A stretch of DNA of 54,450 bases, from the NCBI GenBank assembly GCA_944326455.1, contig CALVEA010000012.1, positions 1 through 54,450 on the forward strand, in the 5' to 3' direction. This stretch comes from Candidatus Gastranaerophilales bacterium. Its GTDB lineage: Bacteria > Cyanobacteriota > Vampirovibrionia > Gastranaerophilales > Gastranaerophilaceae. The notes beneath the pieces are model-generated. The model did not search any database and was not told where the DNA came from. It worked only from the letters and a program-made list of their open reading frames with translations. This document shows positions 24,639-32,726 of the stretch, one piece after another (the first letter of the stretch is position 1; the number at the start of each line of letters is the position of its first letter). The translations under genes were made by a program, and so were the position numbers.

Positions 24639-25460
24639 ATGTTCACGGCATACATTGGAATAATAGTCAGAATTTTTTCAAACTCCTACCTGAGTGTATT
24701 TCAAAAAATACTCACCTCAAGAGGAGAAAAAGCTTCTGCCGTAAATTTCTATACCTATTTGGGGTTATCCATAATAGGTATATTTTTCATTGATAAAATC
24801 GCTTTCAGCCAAGCTATAGCACTTAATATTTTAATTATGGGATTACTTGGAGCACTCGGGAACTATTTTATTATAAAGGCTCTTTCTATTGGAGAACTTT
24901 CAACATTAGCGCCGATAAATTCATACAAACCTATTGTTGCACTGATAATCGGGATTTTTTACCTGAAAGAAATACCTTCCGCGGCTGCAATTGCAGGAAT
25001 TGTAATGATTGTATGCGGAACCTTCTTTGTCCTTGACAGAAGCAACTCTGCCAACAAAAAAGCTGTATTTTATAGAATACTCGCTCTAATATTCTCCGGT
25101 TCGGAAGCTATCTTCATAAAAAAAGTCATCCTGCTTAGCGACATTACGAGCGCATTTTTTCTTTGGTCGTTTTCCGGATTATTTTTTTCAACACTATTTG
25201 TAATTCCTTTTAAAAACAATCTCAAAATTTCATCTTACAAACACCAACTGTTTTTAATTTTATCAGTCGGAATAATGCAATACGCTACGAACTATGTTTT
25301 TTCCAAAATGAATGTATCTTATGCACTTGCTCTTTTTCAGCTATCAACCCTCCTGAGTGTATTTTTGGGAGTAAATATATTCCACGAAACAGGACTGTTA
25401 AAAAAGATATCAGGCGCTTTAATTATGGCAGCAGGTGCTTGTTTAATTATTTTATCTTAG
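24639..25460 (+). CDS. EamA/DMT-superfamily transporter
   Basis: 273 residues with about ten hydrophobic helices in two repeated halves, the EamA arrangement. The motif near helix 4 (STLAPINSYKPIVALIIGIFYLKEIPS) is typical, and the second half ends in LSVFLGVNIFHETGLLKKISGALIMAAG. The substrate cannot be read from the sequence. It follows bioC by 21 bp; biotin or precursor transport is possible but unsupported. TATAAT (24627-24632) is six bases before the ATG with no Shine-Dalgarno site, so it may have its own leaderless transcript. Its stop overlaps that of tag by 4 bp. Confidence 0.88.
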   Translation: MFTAYIGIIVRIFSNSYLSVFQKILTSRGEKASAVNFYTYLGLSIIGIFFIDKIAFSQAIALNILIMGLLGALGNYFIIKALSIGELSTLAPINSYKPIVALIIGIFYLKEIPSAAAIAGIVMIVCGTFFVLDRSNSANKKAVFYRILALIFSGSEAIFIKKVILLSDITSAFFLWSFSGLFFSTLFVIPFKNNLKISSYKHQLFLILSVGIMQYATNYVFSKMNVSYALALFQLSTLLSVFLGVNIFHETGLLKKISGALIMAAGACLIILS

Positions 25461-25999
25461 TATTTAAAACAATCTTTCTGATGGTCATTTACAACACCTA
25501 TAGCTTGTAAGTAGGAATAAATTATAACCGTACCAACGTATTTCATGCCCCGTTTTTTTAAATCTTTAGAAATTTTATCAGACAATGGTGTACTTACAGG
25601 GATTTGCTCAGAAGTATTTCTTATCACTTTATTATCAGTAAATCCCCAGATATAGTTTGAAAAGCTTCCGTATTCTTTCTGGATTTCTATATAAATTTTT
25701 GCATTATTAACCGCAGCAGCTATCTTACCTCGGCTTCTTATAATGCCCTCATTTGAAAGAAGTTCAGCTATTTTCTTTTCATCATATTTTGAAACTTTTA
25801 TCACATCAAAATTATCAAAAGCTGCTCTAAACGCCTCTCGTTTTCTTAAAACCGTTATCCAAGCCAGCCCTGCTTGAAAAGACTCTAACACAAGAAGCTC
25901 AAAAAGCTCTCTGTCATCATACTTTGGAACACCCCATTCTTCATCGTGATATTTTACATAAATTTCTGAATTTTCATCTACCCAAAAACATCTTTTCAT
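25457..25999 (-). CDS. tag: DNA-3-methyladenine glycosylase I
   Basis: 180 residues, normal for Tag. Zinc-binding residues Cys4, His18, His173 and Cys177 are in place (RCFWV, YHDEEWG, NDHQKDC). The pocket motif ELLVLESFQAGLAWITVLRKREAFR is the family signature. It removes 3-methyladenine from alkylated DNA. It is the last gene of rplS-ylqF-tag and overlaps ylqF by one base. Confidence 0.96.
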   Translation of the reverse strand: MKRCFWVDENSEIYVKYHDEEWGVPKYDDRELFELLVLESFQAGLAWITVLRKREAFRAAFDNFDVIKVSKYDEKKIAELLSNEGIIRSRGKIAAAVNNAKIYIEIQKEYGSFSNYIWGFTDNKVIRNTSEQIPVSTPLSDKISKDLKKRGMKYVGTVIIYSYLQAIGVVNDHQKDCFKY

Positions 26000-26841
26000 T
26001 ATTCCGGCATCTCATCTAATATAAACAACCCCAGCCTGCCTTCTCTAAAATCTTTTAACACATATATGGCTGTACGTTCTAAATCAGGCTCATTACCTCT
26101 TATAACCCAGTTCCTGCTTTTTGCAATTTCTTCTAAAACAAGACTATCCGTTTTGTAATACTCTTTAACTTGCGGATACTTTTCAAGCATTTCCAATAAC
26201 GCAGCCGCAACAGGTTCCGGAGAATATGCATTTTCAGATACAGAACTGACAAATGCAAGCTTTACAGCCTGAATCTGGTCATCTTGCCTTGTTGGAATTA
26301 TTCCGGGTGTATCAAGCAATTCCAGGTTAGGATTAATTCTCACCCACTGCTGCTGTCTCGTAACACCAGCCTTTGCGCCAATTTTTGTTTTAGAAGATTT
26401 GGTGAGTTTGTTAATAATACTTGATTTACCTACATTCGGCATACCGACAACCATAGCTCTTGCAGCTCTTCTTAATAAACCTTTTGCCATAAGAGCCTGG
26501 ATTTTGGGTTCCGAGAGTTCAACCGCATTTTTTATAACCAATGATAAGTCTTTTGCCCCTTTAGCATCAGTTATAAGCACCGGGCATCCTGTCGAAATCC
26601 TCAAATACTCAACCCATTTTTTTAATTCATTTTTTTCAGTTAAATCAGCTTTATTCAACAAAAGAAGCCTTGGTTTTTCACCCAAGAGCTTCTTAATATT
26701 TGTATAACTGCTGCTTATAGGCAGTCTCGCATCTCTGACTTCAATCACTACATCAACTAAATTTAACTGTTCCTTTAGCTGACGTTCCGCTTTCGCTATA
26801 TGACCCGGATACCAGTGAATATGAAGCTTATCTTTTTTCAA
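25999..26841 (-). CDS. ylqF: Ribosome biogenesis GTPase YlqF/RbgA
   Basis: 280 residues with the circularly permuted G-domain order: NKAD (G4) first, then VGMPNVGKSSIIN (G1), GVTRQQQW (G2) and DTPG (G3). The N-terminal HIHWYPGHIAKAERQL is the YlqF signature. It assists late 50S assembly. It overlaps the rplS gene by 14 bp, the same rplS-ylqF neighbourhood known in Bacillus, and fits a joint role in the large subunit. Confidence 0.95.
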   Translation of the reverse strand: MKKDKLHIHWYPGHIAKAERQLKEQLNLVDVVIEVRDARLPISSSYTNIKKLLGEKPRLLLLNKADLTEKNELKKWVEYLRISTGCPVLITDAKGAKDLSLVIKNAVELSEPKIQALMAKGLLRRAARAMVVGMPNVGKSSIINKLTKSSKTKIGAKAGVTRQQQWVRINPNLELLDTPGIIPTRQDDQIQAVKLAFVSSVSENAYSPEPVAAALLEMLEKYPQVKEYYKTDSLVLEEIAKSRNWVIRGNEPDLERTAIYVLKDFREGRLGLFILDEMPE

Positions 26842-27181
26842 TTTTTTCCCTAATACGAGTTGCCTTACCGGAGCGTTCTCTTAAATAGTATAATTTTGCA
26901 CGTTTTACATCACCTTTTCTTAAAACTGTGATTTTTTCAATACGTGGTGAATATACTAAGAATACACGTTCTACACCAACACCCTGGAACACTTTTCTTA
27001 CTGTTATAGTTTTATTGATACCAGAACCATGTTCAGCGATAATTGCGCCTTCAAACGCCTGGATTCTTTCTTTATTACCTTCTACGATTCTTACAAATAC
27101 TTTCACTGTATCACCCGGATTCATATCAGGTAATTCTCTAGTGGTGTATTCTTTCTCTAAATTACTAATAATAGGATTCAT
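26828..27181 (-). CDS. rplS: 50S ribosomal protein L19
   Basis: 117 residues. PDMNPGDTVKVFVRIVEGNKERIQAFEG and the C-terminal KRAKLYYLRERSGKATRIRE are the L19 signatures. AAGGAA lies about 9 bases before the ATG, and a TTGTAT-17-TATGAT promoter gives a leader of about 36 bases. It is the first gene of the rplS-ylqF-tag operon. Confidence 0.97.
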   Translation of the reverse strand: MNPIISNLEKEYTTRELPDMNPGDTVKVFVRIVEGNKERIQAFEGAIIAEHGSGINKTITVRKVFQGVGVERVFLVYSPRIEKITVLRKGDVKRAKLYYLRERSGKATRIREKIEKR

Positions 27182-27223
27182 TTTGCTATTCCTTATATTC
27201 TGACTACTGTTACATTTAGTTCC

Positions 27224-27252
27224 ATCATAAATAAAACAAAAATTAAATACAA
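27224..27252 (-). promoter_or_regulatory. Promoter of rplS-ylqF-tag
   Basis: Minus-strand TTGTAT (27247-27252), 17-base spacer, TATGAT (27224-27229). Confidence 0.6.
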
Positions 27253-27380
27253 GTAGATTCAGTTAAAAAGTACACGAATTGTAAACATTTTTTTACTTTT
27301 GTAACATTTTTATATAGAATAAGCAAAAAGACATCTTTAGAGCACTTAATACACCAGCCGAGCATGAAAGGTATTGAAAA

Positions 27381-28907
27381 TTGAATCCCGTTTCAAATAA
27401 CAGAATATCTAAAGCTATTACATATATGACAAAATCTGATGCCCTAGCTCCAATCATTGGGCTGGAAGCAACTGTAATTGGGGGCAGGACTTATCAGGCA
27501 TACCGCCGCGGCAAGTGGGATGAAGCAAGAGAGAGATTTATAGAAGAGACAACCGGTTCAATTGTTTGGCTTTTCGGAGTCGGAGTATTGAGCAAAATCG
27601 GAGATAAGATTCTAAAAAAAGTCATAAATACTAAAAATGTTAATTTTGACGTCGGGAAAGATGTTTTAAGAACTCCTTTTGATAATTTCGTAAAAAAAGC
27701 GTCTAACAATCCGAAGAGATTGAGTCAAACTGCTATTGCACTCCTTAAAGGAACAAAAATACTCACAAGCATAATTCTTGCGAATTTGTTTATTGGGTTT
27801 GCCGTACCGAATATTAATCATTATCTTACAAATTCATTAAGAGACAAAGATAAAGCTCAACAGCAAAATAACAACTTAAAGAATCATAAGAAAACAAATG
27901 AAAATACAAACAAAAATATTGCATTCAAAGGCAGTCCAATATCGGCTTTAAATACCTTTACAAACGCTATCGAGAACACCAATGTAGGGAAATTATTATC
28001 TACTGATATCGGAATCGCAGGCGGAAGAATGTACAATGCAAGAACGAAAGAAGAAAGAAGAGAAATAGGATTCAGAGATATAAGTTCAATCTATTTTTAT
28101 ATGTGGGCGCAAGGTCACGTCGGAAATGTACTGAATTTCATTCAAAGCGGAAGAATTAGACGACTAAATCCTACAACCGCCGGAATCCTGGATGAGCATC
28201 TGCAAAATGTTTTATCCAAAAATGGCGGAGAAATGAGCGTTGAAGAGTTTAAAAAAGTTATTTTCGGTAATAATCAAAACGAAAATATACTGCCTGAAGG
28301 TATAAAATTTGAATCAAAAAAACCTTCCGCCTTTAGCAGATTTATGAGCAGTTTCTCCAAAAAACAGCCTGAAACTCTTCAAGTGGTAAAAGTCAGCGAA
28401 CTTGAAAATATAATCACAGATGCTCAAACAAGAGTAAAAATTAGACAAATGGCATCCCTGCAGCCTCAAAGAGCTGATGGAGCCGTTATTACCAAACGGC
28501 AGCTCATTGAAGCTCTTAACGGCGGAGAAATAAATAATCCAAAATTGCTAGACAAAGTCTTTAGCGAATTTTCAGGAGGTACAAGCAAGGATAACTACAG
28601 ATATATTTCAAATAACAAGCTCTATAATCTAAAGAATTCTATGGAAGATTATGTTGCAGACATCTGCAAAGCTGCAAAAGCAGGTAAAGTTGACAAAGCT
28701 TTGCTGGACAAAGCCCGGAAAGACAACATTTCGTTTAACGGCATTAACTTTATAGCAGGATTCCTTGTTGCGGCTGTATTCTTATCGACCTTTATCCCAA
28801 AAATTCAATACTACATTACAAGAAAGACTTCGGGAATAGAAGGCTTCCCTGCTGGACTTGACGATAATCAAAACGTCACCAGAGTGAAGGGGTTGACAAA
28901 ATGTTAG
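27381..28907 (+). CDS. Unknown 508-residue membrane protein with an internal duplication
   Basis: TTG start: an in-frame TGA lies two codons upstream and no ATG is close; AAAGG is 10 bases before. The N-terminus (MNPVSNNRISKAI) resembles that of the 5528 protein (ITPVSLNNSI). Two copies of one unit are visible: residues about 23-75 (IGLEATVIGGRTYQAYRRGKW, then E-rich, then hydrophobic) and about 205-260 (STDIGIAGGRMYNARTKEE, then RDISSIYFYMW). Each has a GGR-x-Y core. Other hydrophobic stretches lie at about 126-148 and 455-475. NIAFKGSP precedes the second unit. The family is not recognised. It is probably lineage-specific and attached to the membrane. Confidence 0.72.
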   Translation: MNPVSNNRISKAITYMTKSDALAPIIGLEATVIGGRTYQAYRRGKWDEARERFIEETTGSIVWLFGVGVLSKIGDKILKKVINTKNVNFDVGKDVLRTPFDNFVKKASNNPKRLSQTAIALLKGTKILTSIILANLFIGFAVPNINHYLTNSLRDKDKAQQQNNNLKNHKKTNENTNKNIAFKGSPISALNTFTNAIENTNVGKLLSTDIGIAGGRMYNARTKEERREIGFRDISSIYFYMWAQGHVGNVLNFIQSGRIRRLNPTTAGILDEHLQNVLSKNGGEMSVEEFKKVIFGNNQNENILPEGIKFESKKPSAFSRFMSSFSKKQPETLQVVKVSELENIITDAQTRVKIRQMASLQPQRADGAVITKRQLIEALNGGEINNPKLLDKVFSEFSGGTSKDNYRYISNNKLYNLKNSMEDYVADICKAAKAGKVDKALLDKARKDNISFNGINFIAGFLVAAVFLSTFIPKIQYYITRKTSGIEGFPAGLDDNQNVTRVKGLTKC

Positions 28908-28956
28908 GCTTACCTTACAATATTCCGTAAAGTAACTTTATGGAGTAATTTTGTGA

Positions 28957-29340
28957 GTGAAAAAACTGACTTCCAGCTTAGAAGACTATCTTGAGGTTAT
29001 CTGTAATTATACTGATCAAAATAAAAGTGTCAGAGCAATAGATATCTCCAAAAAACTTAATGTTAGCAGAGCTTCCGTGACAGAAGCTTTGAAAAAGCTT
29101 GCAGATAAAGAAATGCTTATTTACGATCGTTACGGAAGTATCACTATGACTGAAAAAGGTCTTAAAGAAGCCAGGCTTGTCGTCTCAAAACACATGACTC
29201 TGCAAAATTTTTTTGAAGAAGTCCTCGGACTTGATACTAATGAGGCATCTCAAAATGCATGCAGGATTGAACATGTAATTTCAGAGCAAGCTTTCAACAA
29301 AATATCTGAATTCACGAAAAAATACACAGAAAAAAAATAA
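28957..29340 (+). CDS. Short DtxR/MntR-type metal-dependent regulator
   Basis: 127 residues; GTG start with GGAG 11 bases upstream (a TGA directly before the GTG rules out a longer frame). The winged helix (RAIDISKKLNVSRASVTEALKKLADKEMLIYDRYGSITMTEKG) and dimerisation/metal domain (KHMTLQNFFEEVLGL, ACRIEHVIS) follow the DtxR family. Metal-site residues appear as EDYLE at the N-terminus, His in SKHMTL, then Cys, Glu and His in ACRIEH. The Cys matches the DtxR/IdeR type rather than the Glu of Bacillus MntR. The C-terminal SH3-like domain is absent. It could regulate iron or manganese genes elsewhere. Confidence 0.87.
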   Translation: MKKLTSSLEDYLEVICNYTDQNKSVRAIDISKKLNVSRASVTEALKKLADKEMLIYDRYGSITMTEKGLKEARLVVSKHMTLQNFFEEVLGLDTNEASQNACRIEHVISEQAFNKISEFTKKYTEKK

Positions 29341-29355
29341 CAGGCAGAAATATAG

Positions 29356-30357
29356 ATGAATATATTAAAAATCGCAGGCAAATTTCTTGACCAGCCGCTT
29401 TTAGTTGCAAAATTTCAAAAGAGTGTTCCGGCAATCTTATTAACCAGCAGCGGTCTTTACGGTATACGCAGAATAAAAAGAGAACCTGAAAAAAACAGAA
29501 ACAGTGCAGCAGCAAGAATAGCTACGACTATTATGTTTACGGCAGCATCAGCACTAGCAGCTCCAATCATCACAAATAAACTATTCAAAAAAGCCCCAGT
29601 TAGTATAAAAAGGATAAAAGAATCCAATTCTTCACTTGTTAATGAATTCATAAAAAATACTTCAGTAGACAATACCGTAAGAGATATCTTGCATAAGTCA
29701 AAGGATAAGGTTTTGAGTATCTCAGAAGTAAAAAAGATGTATGAAACAATTACTGACAATAATTTTTTGAATAAACTAATTCCGGGCCCAGAAAATATTA
29801 CTTCGAAAGAAATTTTTTCAGAAATCGGCAGGTTATCTATTTTTGGGCTAATACCGGTGCTGGGAGGAATCTGCGGGGGAATTATCGGAGATGTTCTCAG
29901 TACAAAAAAATGGAAAGAAAAAATTCCGGATAAAATAAAAGAAGGAGCATATCAATATTTAGCTAACATATTCCTTTGCAATGCAGGAGCAGGAATAGCA
30001 CTGGGAATAATGGAAAAAAGCGGAGTCAAATCAAAAGGGGGAAGGGCGCTTGGAATGGTCGGAGGAATAGTTACAACAGGGATCCTCGGAGGGAGTGCTA
30101 TTGCCAATCTGATAGGAAATAAGATTATTAATCCTATATTCGCACAAAAATGTGAAAATAAGATTTATGCAGAAAGACACCCGGAAGCACTTGATATAGG
30201 TTTGCATACCGATGATATCGCAACTGTAGCAGTTATGTCCGGTCTTAAATGGATAGAGCCTGCACTTCCTTTGATGTATGCAATATCCGGCTACAGAGCA
30301 GGTATAGGCTATAGAAACGGAAATGTTAAGGATTGTAACAAAATAAATAAGTCATGA
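29356..30357 (+). CDS. Glycine-rich multi-pass membrane protein, paralogue of the 5528 gene
   Basis: 333 residues. It has an early basic linker (RRIKREPEKNRNS), then several Gly/Ala-rich hydrophobic segments (about 50-70, 155-185, 205-225, 228-255) with zipper-like spacing (LGGICGGIIGD, GGIVTTGILGGSAIANLIGN). A C-terminal block contains GLHTDDIATVAVMSG and a final GYRAGIGYRNG. The LGG..GG..D, AN-rich and H..DD..V elements occur in the same order in the 236-residue protein at 5528. It follows the DtxR-like gene by 15 bp and may be cotranscribed and metal-regulated. Function unknown. Confidence 0.75.
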   Translation: MNILKIAGKFLDQPLLVAKFQKSVPAILLTSSGLYGIRRIKREPEKNRNSAAARIATTIMFTAASALAAPIITNKLFKKAPVSIKRIKESNSSLVNEFIKNTSVDNTVRDILHKSKDKVLSISEVKKMYETITDNNFLNKLIPGPENITSKEIFSEIGRLSIFGLIPVLGGICGGIIGDVLSTKKWKEKIPDKIKEGAYQYLANIFLCNAGAGIALGIMEKSGVKSKGGRALGMVGGIVTTGILGGSAIANLIGNKIINPIFAQKCENKIYAERHPEALDIGLHTDDIATVAVMSGLKWIEPALPLMYAISGYRAGIGYRNGNVKDCNKINKS

Positions 30358-30417
30358 AATCGAATATTTTTTATTTACTTTATATATATGTAAACACTGA
30401 GATAGGATTTGAAAGAT

Positions 30418-30774
30418 ATGCTAACATTTACAGCTTCAGAAGAAAGACAAAATACTTGCTTTAAATTTATCGGGGCAGACGTTAAAACCAGCTCAGTTCA
30501 TTTAATTTCTGACAATACTTCATTAATAGCACCTACAGTTTCAGCTGATGGCGGTGTTGATACTTGCAGCTTCTATTCAGGACCATCTGATGCAGCAATT
30601 ATGGCATTCGGTGAAAGCTATGAAACAACAGGTTCAATCGCATATATGGGTGGAGAAACAAGCGGTTCTATCGCTTACTCAGGAGCCGGTGAATCTTGCG
30701 GCTCTATCGCATCAGCAGCACCTTCCGTTTCATCAGGTGCAAGCATGGGCGGAGGATGCAGCTACAGCTGTTAA
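30418..30774 (+). CDS. Gly/Ser/Cys-rich 118-residue protein with GSIA repeats, possible peptide precursor
   Basis: The ATG at 30418 has AGGAT about ten bases upstream; a TTG at 30409 would touch the ribosome-binding site. Residues 1-50 are mixed and look folded (LTFTASEERQNTCFKFIG). Residues 62-118 are low-complexity: GSIAY at 72-76 and 83-87, GSIAS at 95-99, and a Cys/Ser/Gly tail ending CSYSC. Cysteines are at 14, 50, 94, 114 and 118. A leader-like N-terminus with a Ser/Cys/Gly-rich core is the layout of ribosomally made modified peptides, but no modification enzyme or exporter is adjacent. It has its own strong terminator. Family not recognised. Confidence 0.7.
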   Translation: MLTFTASEERQNTCFKFIGADVKTSSVHLISDNTSLIAPTVSADGGVDTCSFYSGPSDAAIMAFGESYETTGSIAYMGGETSGSIAYSGAGESCGSIASAAPSVSSGASMGGGCSYSC

Positions 30775-30783
30775 TATTAATTC

Positions 30784-30812
30784 AAAAAGCGGATTTAAAT
30801 TCCGCTTTTTTT
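30784..30812 (+). terminator. Terminator after the GSIA-repeat gene
   Basis: Perfect 10-bp stem (30784-30793 with 30801-30810) ending in a T7 run, 9 bases after the stop codon. Confidence 0.85.
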
Positions 30813-30823
30813 ATGTAAACTTA

Positions 30824-30852
30824 TTGTCAAAAGGGTGTATAGGTGATACTAT
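30824..30852 (+). promoter_or_regulatory. Promoter of pilT-recO-gatD
   Basis: TTGTCA (30824-30829), 17-base spacer, TACTAT (30847-30852). A GGGGAG ribosome-binding site follows before the ATG at 30875. Confidence 0.65.
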
Positions 30853-30874
30853 TCATAGTGGGGAGAAGAGTTGA

Positions 30875-31969
30875 ATGGAAGAGTTTAATATTATAAAATT
30901 TCTAAAAAGTGCAGTTGCCTCAAAAGCATCTGATGAGCACCTGCAAGTAGGTTATCCGCCATTTATAAGAAAAAACGGATTTATTTTTAGAACTAACATG
31001 CCTGCTCTGACAAAAGAGGTTCTGGATAACGCTGTTATTGAGATTACTCCCCAAAACCTGCAAGATACAATTTTATCAAAATGTGATATAGATTTTATGT
31101 ATGAAATACCGGGAGTTTCTCGTTTTAGGGTAAATTACAATCGTCAAATGAACAAACCGGGACTCGTTATAAGAAATATCCCGTATACAATTCCTACATT
31201 GAAAGAATTACAGCTTCCTAATATGCTGGAATCCATTCTTGACCACCAAAATGGGATTATACTCATTACAGGTCCTACCGGCTGCGGAAAATCCACAACA
31301 ATTGCCTCACTTGTGAATCACATAAATACTAATAAGGCTAAGCACATAGTAACAATTGAAGACCCTATTGAATATGTTTTTAACAGCAAAAAAAGTATTC
31401 TTTCTCAAAGACAAGTAGGAACTGACACTGAAAGTTTTTCTGATGGAATAAAATATGCACTAAGACAAGATCCTGATGTAATATTTATTGGAGAAATCCG
31501 TGATAAAGAGACTATGGCTGCAGCTCTTAAAGCCTCCGAAACCGGGCACCTTGTACTTACGACATTACACACAAATGATGCCGTCCAAACAATAAACAGA
31601 ATTGTAGACATGTTTGAAGAGTCTAACAGACCTATTATACGTAAACAGCTGGCAGAAGTTTTAAGAGCAACCGTTGCGCAAAAACTCATTTACTCTGAAG
31701 CTAATAAAATGAGATATCCGGCATGTGAAGTTATGGTAGTCACACCGACAATAAAAGACTATATAAACAAAGATAATCTTGATGAAATCTATAGCTTATT
31801 AAGAGAAAATAATATTGATGATATGATTTCACTCAACTCCTCGCTTGCGGAACTTGTAAATTTCGGACTCATTTCCGAAGAAGAAGCTATAGAGAATTCA
31901 AATGATGCGTCTGAATTAAAACAGCTATTCAGGGGCGTATACCAGGGAACTAAGTCGTACTATGAATAA
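30875..31969 (+). CDS. pilT: Type IV pilus retraction ATPase PilT
   Basis: 364 residues. The N-terminal PAS-like part is followed by Walker A GPTGCGKSTT (about 133-142), the Asp box (IVTIEDPIEYVF), Walker B QDPDVIFIGEIRD, and the His box HLVLTTLHTNDAVQTINRIVDMF. Length and motifs fit PilT rather than PilB. It powers pilus disassembly and twitching. No pilus structural gene is in the window, so its partners are elsewhere. It overlaps recO by 8 bp. Confidence 0.94.
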   Translation: MEEFNIIKFLKSAVASKASDEHLQVGYPPFIRKNGFIFRTNMPALTKEVLDNAVIEITPQNLQDTILSKCDIDFMYEIPGVSRFRVNYNRQMNKPGLVIRNIPYTIPTLKELQLPNMLESILDHQNGIILITGPTGCGKSTTIASLVNHINTNKAKHIVTIEDPIEYVFNSKKSILSQRQVGTDTESFSDGIKYALRQDPDVIFIGEIRDKETMAAALKASETGHLVLTTLHTNDAVQTINRIVDMFEESNRPIIRKQLAEVLRATVAQKLIYSEANKMRYPACEVMVVTPTIKDYINKDNLDEIYSLLRENNIDDMISLNSSLAELVNFGLISEEEAIENSNDASELKQLFRGVYQGTKSYYE

Positions 31970-32726
31970 TTATGTAACGGAAGCTATTAATTTAAAATCA
32001 TACAACCTCAATGATGCCGATAAAATTATCGTTATGTATTCCAAAGATAACGGTTTGATAAAAGGTGTTGCTAAAGGGATTAAAAAACCTAAAAGTAAAC
32101 TTGGCGCAAGGATGGATCTTTTAGTCGCCAACTCTTTACAGCTGCTTAAGGGTAGAAGTATGGATACTATCATCCAAGCTCAAACAGTTAATAATTTTAG
32201 AAAAACACGAGAAGATATGGACAAACTCATGCTGTCTTCTTATGTTTCAGAACTTATTGTAAACTTCGGAGAAGGCTCAGAAGCTGCGTCTAAAGAAATT
32301 TACGAGCTTCTTTACAAAGCCCTGAACAGAATTGCAAACTCTCAGTCAAAGAAAGATGCTTTGATTGCCGTAATAAAATTTCAACTTAAGCTCCTTTTAA
32401 TAATGGGCTTTTGTGTAGAACTGGATACTTGTCTGTGCTGCAGAGAACAGATTCTTGATGAAGAAATGTATTTTTCGTCAACTATGGGCGGAGTTATCTG
32501 CAAGGAGTGCAATGATACACTTGGTATTAAACTGAAAATGCATCACAAAATAAGAGATTTTCTGCTTGCAATGCTCCAATTCGACTTTGATTATGAAAGC
32601 GATTACGATAGCAAAGCTACCGAAAAAGTCTGCCAAGTATGTTTTAACCTTTTAGATGATTATATCAAGGTGCACAGCAGCAAGAAACAAAAAACGTTAA
32701 AAGTACTTAAGGAGCTTACAGTTTAA
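31962..32726 (+). CDS. recO: DNA repair protein RecO
   Basis: 254 residues. The N-terminal OB fold is visible (TEAINLKSYNLNDADKIIVMYSKDNGLIKGVAKGIKKPKSKLGARMDL). A C-terminal zinc site is formed by CLCCREQ and GVICKEC. RecO loads RecA with RecR in gap repair. It overlaps pilT by 8 bp and gatD by one base (TAATG), so translation is coupled. Confidence 0.94.
   Translation: MNNYVTEAINLKSYNLNDADKIIVMYSKDNGLIKGVAKGIKKPKSKLGARMDLLVANSLQLLKGRSMDTIIQAQTVNNFRKTREDMDKLMLSSYVSELIVNFGEGSEAASKEIYELLYKALNRIANSQSKKDALIAVIKFQLKLLLIMGFCVELDTCLCCREQILDEEMYFSSTMGGVICKECNDTLGIKLKMHHKIRDFLLAMLQFDFDYESDYDSKATEKVCQVCFNLLDDYIKVHSSKKQKTLKVLKELTV

Noticed and set aside
27348..27363. GCCGAGCA with a TAGAG-like -35 before the 27381 gene as a second sigma28 promoter
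   Set aside because: The -35 element matches poorly and the predicted start would leave only a few bases before the TTG codon.
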